Source: Drosophila pseudoobscura (Eukaryota > Arthropoda > Insecta > Diptera > Drosophilidae). Taken from it: 64,000 nt of DNA. Positions within the stretch are counted from its first letter, which is position 1. Every line of letters begins with the position of its first letter. The notes beneath the pieces are model-generated. The model did no database searches. It worked only from the letters and a program-made list of their open reading frames with translations, and was not told where the DNA came from. Where the stretch lies: NCBI RefSeq assembly GCF_009870125.1, contig NC_046680.1:4960001-5024000 (forward strand), written 5' to 3'. Shown piece after piece: positions 34,801 through 46,800 of this stretch. The position numbers and the translations under genes are program-made.

Positions 34801-37800
34801 TCGATAGAAACTGTAACATACTTCTGGGGTGCACTTTATATTTCAGATCCTCTCCACTAAACGCGATCCACAGCCAGAGAGTCGCCAGACAGAAAAAAGT
34901 GAGAGAGAGAAACGCGAAATTGAGCTTATCTCTCTGTAAGCGTATCTCTTGCTTTGAGTGTGGAGTGGATGTTATTTCGATTAAGCATCTGAAGCAATTT
35001 CGAAATTCTTTTAAGTCAATTTATAATTATTTGTATGGCTTATTTTTATTCTACCAGCAAAGAATATTATCCTAAATATATTCCAGCTTCTATAAACATT
35101 AAAAACGAATTGTTTCTAGATATTTCAATTGAATATCTTACGAAAAGTCACTCAATGAATTTACAAACGCGATCCACAGGCACACCGGGCCCCTGAAACT
35201 GTATCATACTTCTGGGATGAATGAGCTTCATTCAACAAGTTATACCAGGATACTCTGTATTATTTGGTAATATCCTTACGGAATCAGCAATTATCGCTTA
35301 AAGATCTTCTGCTCATAACTTAAGGGACTTTATAATGGGATCATTTGAGCTGGTTGAGCCCGCTACCAAAAAGCCTCTCTCTCTCAGGGCTCAAGCTCAA
35401 CCAAATGCGATCCACAGAGAGCCTCACAGCGTGTCTCTCCACGAATGATCCACATTGTGGTTGGGATCGTTCGGCCAATCCGATTCTACACCTGTTGCCG
35501 TGCGCTTCGTACCTCCATCGACCGGTGGTTCATTCATTCCGTGGTCGTTTTCGGGTCGCCCCGTTGATGTCGATTTCGGTTCATGTTATCTTGCGCCAGA
35601 TCTGTCATTTACCGTTCTCGCACCAGATCGGTGCAAAGTGCGCAAAAACAACATCCATTTTAACAGCAGCGCAGCTGACAAAAAAGCTGCCAACTGCCAA
35701 TTTACACAAATGCCCGATTGCGGTATTTAGAGTGAAATCAATAATCGCATCGCTCCCCGAGCGATCCATATCTCAGTGTCCAGAGAGTAGAGTGCAGAGT
35801 GTCGAGTATCGAGTGTCGAGTGAAGTGCGAAAAAGGATCACAAAAAGCTGTGATCGGAATACCCATTCCCCTTATACAGCGCGACGCAGCGCGTTCAAGT
35901 ATGCAAAGATCCGGGGTCCCTCCAGTGAAGGCGGACGGCAGCGGATAAGCCGCCAAAGTGCCGAGTGAGGTGCGACCAGGGCCAGTCCACATTGTCTCCA
36001 CAGCATTTCATACGATACGGATACAGATACCAGCAACAGCAACAGAAACAACAACAGAAACAGCAACAGAAACAGCAACTGCTGCAATAAAATTACATTA
36101 AAAATCAAATGAAATACGAGGCCGATTTGATATTCGAGGCACAGGCATCGGCCCGGCTGCCCCAGCATAATATTTTTATGGGCTTTATCAAAGAGTCAGA
36201 ATCGGTCAGTCATACAGAAGTGTTTGTTTGTGTGTACGTGTGTATGTGTGTGTGTGGTGTGTGTGTGTGTGCCGAAAGTCGTCGAAAGAGTTGAGCAACG
36301 AACTTGACGGGATACAGCGTAATGGCATTCATAAGCCAGTGCCAGCAGCAGCAGCAGCAGCAGCAGCGCACTTTATTTGATTTATTTAGATGCGTTAAAT
36401 TTTAATCGCCGCTTGCTGCGCACTTTCACCATTCCCCATTTCCCATTGCCGCGGATGCCACAGCCGCAGCCGCAGCGGCGCCGCGCAGCATCGCGGAATG
36501 AAGTCATAACCAAATAGGCTTACGACCCGCTCTGAGCCATAAAACATGGTCCAAGCTGCACATTACTTGTCTAGCCATAAAAACACTGGCAAAAACCCAA
36601 AATAATTTGATTACCGAGCCACACAGTGCGCGGCTTTCTCTGCCGCTGGAGTACCTCTTGATCCAATTAGCCAGAAGGAGAGCAGAGGCAGTGGTAGCAG
36701 AGCTTGGCTCTAGCTTCAAGCCACCCACAAGCCTCACCGCCGATTGTAATGGAATTGACTTACATGGTCTGCAATGTGTCAACAATGGCTTGTTAGCAAT
36801 TGAGTCCCGATCCGAATCCGAGCCCGTGCGTGTGTGTGTGTGTGTGGGCCGCCGACATGAGTTTTGCAATGGAAAAACACCTTATTGACAAGAGACTTTT
36901 GACTCGACCAACTGCACCTGTGTGTGTGTGTGTGTGTGTGCGAGTCAGTGTGTGTACCTGCGTGTGGGCTTTGGTCAGAATTTATCTTTGATTTCTAATT
37001 GCTTGACATGCCAATTTAAATTTAATGCTCGGCCGATAGCAATTCCAAGAGAATTCCCGCCAGATATCCATAAACTTCGAATGCCTGACGGACAGACAGA
37101 TCCCGAAACGGAACCCCACAATTTGCCACAATATTTTATCGCTAGCGCCTTGGTTACACCAGAGCCAGAGCCAGAGCCAGAGCCTCGATTAACCTAATCA
37201 ATTTTCGCACAGCTCGTTTTTGATTTGGCTTTATTAAGAAATTCTTCGTAATTATATACGGATAGCCGCCGGGTGGCAGGCAGCAGACAGCAGGCAGCAA
37301 ATCGAAAGAAAACTGTTGTTTATGGTGTGTTGCGGCGCTGGGGCAACTAGTTGTCTCAATTATGGCTCCGACTGCATCAACTTTCTCCCTCACTTTGGCT
37401 GCTGCCGCTGCCGCTGCTGCGGCTGCTGCTTAACCCAAATCGACGCCTCTAACTAACTGGCGTGTTAATTTGTTAGTTTCCACTGGCCATCCAGACAGAC
37501 AGACGGACGGACGGATGGCCACTCGGAAACTGCCAGAGCATGAAGACTATGAAGAGAAGATGGAAAACCAACGAAAAGAATCTCATCTCATCTCGGAATG
37601 TGGGGAATAGATTGGCCGCTTTACAGTTATATCAGTGTGTGTTTAGCATGACAAAGATCCAGGGGTGGGGGGGCACAAGGCGACGCCACACGAGTGGGTC
37701 AACAACCTGATGGAGGCCAAAGCCAACGCCAGAGGTAGAGCCGAGACTGGATAACCACTTTTCGTTATGTCAAATCGAGTTCGTTGGCCAAGTCTTTTGT

Positions 37801-40800
37801 GCCAGCTTTATATGAAAACACAGCCGAAAGTCCTCTCTCGACTAATCATTTGCATATTACACATGTTTTGTGTCCATTTTAACGAACAATTAACGAACTA
37901 TTTCGTGTGACTGCTGGCCATTCATTCATCATGGAAATTGCGGCTGGCAAATGTAGCTCAAGTTATGAGCATTTACAGAGGGGGAAGCGATAAATAAAGC
38001 TATACGATACGATACGAGACTCGAATGTGGGAATGAGTGAGGCGGGGACTGCTGCTACTCTGTCGTACATCATCATCATCGATAGGCAAAACCCAATTTG
38101 ATCTGTCATTCTGTCGGGCCGCGTTAGTTTCCCAAACATCTGCCCCAGCGATAAGCCGAGCGATCGAACGGACGAACGAACGAACGAACGGGTTTCGCCT
38201 GGAAAATGGAGGAGCAGCACTCGTTGGCGTTTCCTTTTCCGCGACGCTGTTTTGATTGCATTTGACATTTAACACGAGTGCGCCACAGATTAGAGCGGCA
38301 ACCCGCCCACACAGCCAGCCAGAGCAGCGCAGAGGCGGGGTCCAGTCCGATATTTATTTTGCACCTCGAATCGCTGCGCTTTGTTTATTTGCGGGCCACC
38401 AAGACTGTGCCGAGTGTAATCGCAAATTAAAATTTGATTGAAACAAAACAGAGCGAAGAAATTCCATGGGAATGACAAATTTCCATTAATGGGCAATCAA
38501 TTCCAGACGAGACAAAAGCATTTAGCACTCGCCACTCGGCCCGATTAGGCCAGGCGTTAGATTATTATCGGGGCCCAATGAAATATGAGACTGCCCAGAC
38601 AATGCCTCATTAGAGCCGACTTTCCCGAAAACACGTTTGCCTCTAAGCCTGGGCTGTGTAATTATTATGAACGGCAGAACCCCAGAACACAAGACGGAGC
38701 GGAGTGGAGCTTTAGGAACCTAAATTATAGTTGGGGCATAAAATAGACAAACAAGTTAATCCATTAGCGGGCGCTGTCTCCGCGAGTGAGACATCTCTCC
38801 CCAGCAGCCACACCCCACCCGAGCACCGTATTATGGTACTAGAATCGGAAAGAAGTCAACATTGTGTGTAGACCTCTATTAAACGCATATTTCTCATTGT
38901 TTATCTGGCTGCTGGCTGGTGGCTGTTGTCTGCTGGCTTTCGTATGTTAATATTGGAAAATGTGCCAGCTGCCATTGGGCCATCAGACTGCATAATAAAT
39001 TATGAAATTTTACAGTTGCAGCAGCATTTGGAAGCTGGAATCTGATGCTGCAAGCGGAGGGGAGGCTGAATGAGTTGTCATGTCTGCGGCGGCTTTCTAA
39101 ACCACTTAACCAGGCAGTGATAAGTCCATAGATATGCCAGATTCTCTCTAGCTCTGAATGGGATTCTTGATAACACAATTCGAGCCCCTCTTTTCGGGGG
39201 CAGCTCAAGTAGGCGGCGGGACAGGGCACAACAAAAGGTTGAATGCGGTGAATGGCTGGGGCAGTGGTTGGGGGCTTAAGGCCAAAGCCAGAGCCAACGG
39301 AAAGTAAACCAAGACAAAGCAATTGACTTTTTAACCTGCATTCCTGTAAATTAGAGATACTCACCGCCGTGGCAGTCACAGTCGCAGTCGCAGTCGCAGT
39401 CGCAGTTGGAGATACACTCGCAGTAAAATCTGCATAAATAGCAATAAAATTAATTGCGCTTGTCAGCCATTTTCCACGCAGTTTTCCCCTGGCCGCTGGC
39501 AATGAAAACCTGAAACCCGACAAATGTCCGGCAATAAAAGGCTTCATAAAACAAAGTGCACTAGCCACAAGATACGTACAGTGGGGCCAGGGGGAGAAAT
39601 CCTGACAAACTGGGTAATTGCATCTGAGGATTGATGACAGAGCCGCCAGCGAACAAAACAGAATTAAAATCATGCCGCAACATGGGAAAAATCACTAAAA
39701 ATGTGTCTAATAACAGTCGTAAAAGGCACTTCTGTATTTGGCTTGATTTGATGTTGGGTTGTATGCAAATTGCTCATATGTATATACGTACCGTTATCCG
39801 GCCTGGCCTCAGATGCCCGAGATGCCTCCGATCAGATTGATTTCAATCAATTTGCCGAGGCCCCTCGACCGACTGGCACTGGCACTGGCACTGGCACTGG
39901 GTCAGGCGCTAGAGCTCTGGCAATTTCCTATGGGGATAAATTATGCGACAACTATACATAGATCGATCGGGTGATCGGGCGTCACTTACACATGTCCGAG
40001 CAGGCATCAATAAATACTAACGGTGCCTGGCGGCATTAAGTCCGACACTCGTCAGAGTCTCCAGCAGCAGCAGCACTAGCAGCACCAGCTCCAGAGTCTC
40101 CACGTTAGTCTCCATCTGCCATCTGCCATTTTCCATCGCCGGAAGTCTTTGTTTGGGCATTCGTTGGTTGGACTCCATTTTTGCTTTATGATTATTGTGT
40201 GATCGCGTTTTAATCGCGAGCCTCTTTGTGGCACATGTGAAGCATGCGCAAGTGCCGCTTTTCTTTTGTAAACTGGTTTTCCCACCGAACCCCCATGGCC
40301 AGCCACTTACCCACTCATTGGGCTCTAATCACACCCGCCGTTGCCTATTGCCGTTTCTGGTTCTCGGTTCTCGGTTCTCGGTTCCCGATGCTCGATTCTC
40401 GAGCTCTAACTGCAGATCTGCCTGCGATCGCGTGCTGAGGTCTCCAACTTTGTTGTGGCTGGAAATCATCTTCAGTTCTGTTTGTGTTTGTATTTGTGTT
40501 AGCCGGAAGCCAGCGGCAGCCCCCGATGCTGCCTGGTAGAACTATGTGGGCGGGGGCTCTCAGTTATGATTGCATTTGTTCTTCCTTATAATTCAATTAT
40601 GTACTCGTTTGGGGGGAGAAATAAACTGGAATTCCTGGCTCAATTGTTGAGTCTTTCTGAGTGACTTGGAATTTCTGCCCCCCTTGATGGCTTGATCGCT
40701 TGATGGCTTCACGGCTGCCTGGGAAGCAGACTTCTCTCGTATTTCGAGTGATCTTTGATCTTGAAGCCTTTGGTAATCTGATAAATATTGCCTCCACGTT

Positions 40801-43800
40801 TGATTGACAGCCTTCCCTCCTTCCATTCGCATTGATCTCATAAATACTCGCATGCCTCTTGCTGGTAGTCTACTTTCCGATGCCCCCTAATGGAGTTGGC
40901 TAAAAGTTGTAAGTTCTAAGAGCACTAAGCTAAAAGGAGCTTAATGCACTCTCGAATGGACAAAGACACAGACGCACACACACGTGTATGGGTATGGGCC
41001 GTATGGGTTGTTGGCAAGCTGGAATGGCTGTTAAGGCATTTGGCTACCACTCAAACTTGATGCTGCCTCATCCTCAACCTCAACCTCATCCTCAGCAGCA
41101 GCTGCCGTTGCAGTTGCAGTTGCAGTTGCAGTTGCCTTTGCCATTGCCATTGCCATTGCCCATTCCCGCTGATGATGATGAAGATGAAGTTATTATTATC
41201 TGACAAGGGCATCGCCGCCATGGAAAACTGCATTGCAGTTGCATTGGCCTCGCACTTAGCGAAGATGTTTTCCACATTTTCTACCATCCTCCGGTGCTCT
41301 CCTCTACGTGCCTTGTGTCTCTATTAGAGGCGTGACTAATCGGCTGATAGCTGATGGCTGATGGCTGACTGGCCGGCATCATCATCATCATCATCCTGGC
41401 CTGGCCTGGCCTGGCCATTACGATTACTACCGGTAAACGTGTACACTTCGCTATTTGCCTTAGATCCCAATCCCCCATCATTATTAAGGCCGCAACGCAA
41501 CTGCCAATTTTCAGGGTCCACAGAAATTTTCGATGATTATTTCCCGGCGAAAGTGTTGGCCAGGCCTTGATTCTGTTTCACTGATTTCCATCTCGTTTCG
41601 AGCGTAAATTATGGGCCATCGGTCAAAGAGATTTGACTTTGGCTTTGTGTTTCTTTCTGTGAAAGTAGAGTTTTCCTCAAAATGAAAATTCCGTATCGTT
41701 GAAATGCTGCTGGATAATGGAAAAGTACAAAAAAAAAGTGGAGCTTTCCCGACTAATTAAATGCCACATGAAACAATTCTTTTAGGAAAAAACTAAACTA
41801 AAATAAAAGACTAAATAAATCTAAAAACCAAAAGGAGGAAAAACCAGGATAAAGAAGGATAATGTCATTGCTAACAAGAAGAGACAACGCGAACTGAAAA
41901 ATAATTACGACCCAAGAACAATAATAATAAGCAACATGAGCAGCCTGTCAGCGCCGCCAGGCGGCTGCGGAGGAGACGTTGCAGCGGCCCCTGCCACTGC
42001 CACAAGCACAGCGACTGCAACTGCCACTGCCACTGCCACTGCCACGGGCAGCATGGAGCCAGCGATGGTGCCACGTACCGCCAATTTGCTGGCATGCAAA
42101 CAATGGTGGCGCGTCTGCTTCTTGTACGGCGACCAGCAGAAATATTATCGACAGCTCTATAGCAAGGCAGCGGCCCAGCGCCTGGCCGGAGCCAATCAGG
42201 AGAACGACAATGCGGCCCGTGGAGCGGGAGCAGGAGAGGGAGAGGGACAGGAGTACGACACGGTCGCGATGGGCGATGGCGATTTTATCGCGGCGCAATT
42301 AGATGCCGGAGAAGATGTGGACGATGGCATTGATCTGGGAGATAGCAGCCAGCCAGGAGGTGGAGTAGCAGGAGGGTCAAGAGTGGCCAAAGGAGCTGCA
42401 GGAGGAGCGACACCGACAGCGACAGCGACAGCAGGTCGCCCACTCTTTCCACTCTCCTCCTCGCCGCGACGCAGCAAAAAGCTGCTGCGCTCTCTGAGAG
42501 CCCACGTCAAGGGAGAGAGCAGGCCGGAGAAGCCGGCGAAGGCAGCGAAACCGCAGAGCGAGCCGTCCAGCGAGCTGACCAAGCGGAATGCCAGGGTGAC
42601 CGTGCTCGACGATCCCTTCCTCTTCGGGATCGACGCCGATCACCTGGGCGATCTGGTCAGGGGCAAGCAGTACAGTCCTCTGGAGGCCACCGAGAATATA
42701 GCCAAGTTCTACGAGCTGCAGCTGGAGACGACGGAGGCCACGGCCCAGGTCCTGGAGATCATCGAGCAGGAAGAGGAGCCCCCCGAGCCACCCAAGCCCG
42801 CCCTGCCGCCCAAGCAGAAGCAGCCACGTCCTGTGCCCCCGCTGCCGGCTCGGATTACCCAACCAGCGGTGCTGCAACCTCTGACCGCCGGCGACCTACA
42901 GTTCCTGAATCTGAGCCTGCGGCATCGGAGTTTACCGCGCAGCATGAAGCCGTTTAAGGATCCCCACGATATCAGTTTCACTTTCAATGAGCTGGACACG
43001 AGCACGAGCGCCACTGCCGCAGCCGCAGCCGTAGCAGCAGCGGATGTGGCCACAGGAGTCGGCGTCGGTGTCGGCGTCGGCGTCGGCTCGTCGCAGCAGG
43101 AGTCAAATGAGTGAGTAACTTTCCGCCTGGCATCTCAGTTCATTTGTCAGATGCAATTTGGCTGCTCCCTATCCTCCCTTTGCAATTCGCATTTAGCATT
43201 TCTGCTGCTGCTGCTGACAATTTAAATGCATAAGTTTTGTTGCCTCTGCCCCGGTCGGTCGCATAATGATTGATTACCGCTGCCTGCGGCAGGAGATCCC
43301 GAGTCGGCAGCAACTTGTTGCGCAAGTTGGCAGCCAACAGAAACTGAAGCTGGAGCTGGAGCTGGAGGTGGAGATGGAGCCGCAGTCGATGTGAGATGGT
43401 GATGCTAAAGCAGAAGTCAATGAACACACATTGCGTGTTCTTCGCAGCCCAATCCCCGCCAGACCGCAAGATACACGCAACAACCGACAGCCGACGGCCA
43501 GCGACAGCCCAAGTTGGGGGAACTTGTTCTTGTCTTGGCAGCCTGAAATTGAAACCCGCCTAAACAGTGGTCGCAGCTACGGCCAAATCGGCTTTGAGAT
43601 AGCTAGGGATTATATGGATCTTCAGCGAGAATACGAGTATCTCTCTTTTCTTAATCGTTACCCCAAAACCGATGATAAAAGAACTTTTAGGGACATCTGG
43701 AAACCAATTTCCAGACCAACTCGAATGCTAAAGACCATTTCCTTGGTCTATAAATGAATATAGCTGTTCCATCCAGGAGCTCCGATGTTTTATCTGAATC

Positions 43801-46800
43801 TTGCCACCCTCCACCGAACCCTGGTAGAGATACAATTCTGTGGCAGCTCTCCCACGTAGCCACAATAATAACTTCTTTGGGGCCGTTCCCACTATCAACA
43901 AAATTACCCCTAATAGTTCCCACTGCCTGCGTTTAACCAGAACCCTGTAGTACGGCTCCTCCTGCTCTTTTAATTTGCATTTAACAAAGAAATCTTCCCC
44001 ACTCTACCTACCATTTGTGATCACACCTTGCACCAGTGTGCCTCAGCCGCTGGATGTCTGGTTTCGTTGCGCTGCGTTGCACTCTGCTGCCGCGGCCGGC
44101 CCACTCCACTCTCTTGCCTATACGCATCACTCACATCGGAGTCGGAGTAGGAGTCGGGGGGATGCCGATGACTCTCCTCTTACCGGGGCATACTCAGGTT
44201 ACGCATACGCCGCTTTGCCGCTTTGCCTCTTCGGCCGTTGCGGCGGTAAACAAACGACAACTGCCAAAGTGTGATTTACCAGAGGCCTTTGTCCGTCCGT
44301 CCAGCTCTGCCTCTGCCTCTGCCTCTGAGTGTCTCTCCGTCCGTGTCTGTCCACTGGTTGCAGCATAGGCTGTTGCATCGCTCCTGCACTGCTGCACTGC
44401 TGCACTCTGCTCTGGCTCCGCTTTCATGTCATGATTTTGCATAATGCCATGCAAATATCGGGGCCCCAGCGAGAGTATGCCTAAGTTATTGTGTTTTGTG
44501 GATGGCAGGCACGCAGCTTATGAAATATGGCCGGCGATTGTTTTCCCGCAGCCGCATGACATTTCCTCCTTCTATTTTTTGCATAGGTGGGCGGGGGGAG
44601 CACAATATTGGCATATATTTCTGTGGACATTTAAGGGCTTTGATTTAGTATGCAAGGTTCGGGCCCTAAAACAAAAGACTTAGGCAACGAACTGGCAGCA
44701 GACTGAGACAGAGACAAGAGAGAGATATGGAGCCACAACTCAATTAGTTTTTCATGATGATTATGATGCTGATAGCCACGAGATCATGATGCCACTGATG
44801 ATGATGATGATGAATTTTGGCAACTGCAAATTAGAGAGCAGCCCCACACTTGGAAGCCGAGCTGGAGCTGCAATGCCGACTGGCCTGCTAACAGGAACTG
44901 CCACCGAACCGATGCGGGCCGGGGCGAAGGCAATCAAAGCATAATTATTGATAATAACAGACGCCGTTTTGATGGGCCCTGACATGACTCCGACTCAGAG
45001 TCCGAGTTCCCTTCCTGTTCCCCCTCCCCGCAATCCGGTAGCCACACGCAATACTCGCCCCGAAGCAATCGATGGAGAGCGCAGAGTCCCCCATTTCCAC
45101 TCGACATTCTATGTACCAGTTCTATGCAAAACCCGAGATTCGGCATCGGGAATCTGGTTTCGACAGCGTTCGGGATCGCTTAATGAAGTTATTAAAAAAT
45201 TGCACTGCAATAATTTCTTTCGCCCAGCCGCAGCCGCAGCCGCAGTCACAGTCACAGCCACTTCCCCATCTCCGGCCCCATCCCCCTGTTTCCCCTGTCA
45301 CTCCGAATGGCTTCTGGTTGGCTCACATTCGCATTCACATCCAACTCTGGCAATTAACTTGTGTTCAGCTCGTGTCTAAGCATTCAATTCAATCTTAACT
45401 GCCATCGAATGCCGCATAAATCTTGAGAGCTTAACCGGGATCCTCCCGGACCCGAGCCCGAACCCGACTCCGACTCCGACTCCAACTCCAACTCCGACCA
45501 AGACTCCCAGTTGCAGTCTCAGGTCCAGTCTTCGCGGCGTGTTAAGGGGGCGGTGCCACGGAGAGACATTTACGACTTGTTCGGACCTCGAAATGACAAA
45601 AATTGATGTCTTCGACGGGCAGGAGAGAGGAAGAATTTCCGCAGGTATTTTTGAAAATATTTTTATTTTCATTCCCCGGACTGTTCTCGGGAATACTCAA
45701 ATTGAATGGTCAGCGCGGATCAGGGAAATACTTGGGGGGAGTTTGGGGGCTTGGGAAATATGTGTGCTTCCCAGGAATGATGGGGCCACAGAGGGGCAGA
45801 GGGAGATTGCCACAGAAGAGGTCTTGCGGCACATTCATATTGATTTTGGTTTTAATTAACAAAGCCATTAGGAGCACTTGGCCACAAAATGCAACAGCCT
45901 CGCCTTCACTGCCGCCTGACAAATGCCCACATGTCTTGTAGGCGTGGCAGAGCCGTGGCACTGTGAATCGGCTCTGTTGCAGATGCAACTTAATTACAAA
46001 AACAAAGTGCAGCCAGAGCCAGAGCCAAAGCCTCGCGATGCTGATGGAGATGGAGCTGGTGACGATGGCGGCAACTTGCATGACTTGACGGCCCAGACAA
46101 TTGGCCAACTCTTGCCGCTTACCGCTTGCCACTTGGCAGACGGCGCCAGAGAAGTACGAGGCAGCAACAGCCACAGCCACAGCAACAACACTGGCTTTGT
46201 GATTTATTTATGCATGGCGATAAAATATGATTTTGTTATCGTTTTTGTTATTTTAAGTTTTTCTGTTTCTGTTTTCAGGTTTTGGCTTTACTGTTTTTTT
46301 GCTTCCACGGTAATGTGAAAATAAAGCAAGGCCATTAAGAGGCTCCTCTCCCTCTTAACATGTTCGCCATGCTAATTGCCTCGAACCCCACGCGGAGGAG
46401 GGGCACTTGGGGGCAGAGAGGCAGAGAGGCAGGCGTGCTTAGACCATGTTTATGCGCATTTATGGCCAACACAACTGCCTCGCATATTAATAGGGTTTTG
46501 TGAATTCTGTACCCTAGAAGAAGGTAGTGCGGCTTCGACCCATCGTTTGGCTGCCAGAGGAATATTCCAACATCGAAGGGCATCCAATGTTTCGGCTTAC
46601 AAGGCGATCCCTTCTTTTCGTTGCTTTTCAGCTGCTTTGAGGCATTCCTTTCAAGCGTCTTAAGCTGCTGTCAAAGTGTCCGGAGGGCAGAGAGAGAAAT
46701 TGAAATTGAAATCAGTTTGGAGCCCACTCCACGACTTGTCTGCGCCCACATCAAAGCGATTCGTTCAGATCAGCTCAGCTCAGATCGGAGTTTCCTATAC

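Noticed and set aside
35345..35968. 207-codon plus-strand frame
   Set aside because: Starts at a non-optimal codon and shows no domain or normal composition. More likely 5' untranslated or intronic sequence.
43111..43120. Read-through of the Sple exon to the TGA just past the donor
   Set aside because: The frame does run into a stop there, but the GTGAGT donor in phase 2 and the known isoform structure make splicing the better reading.
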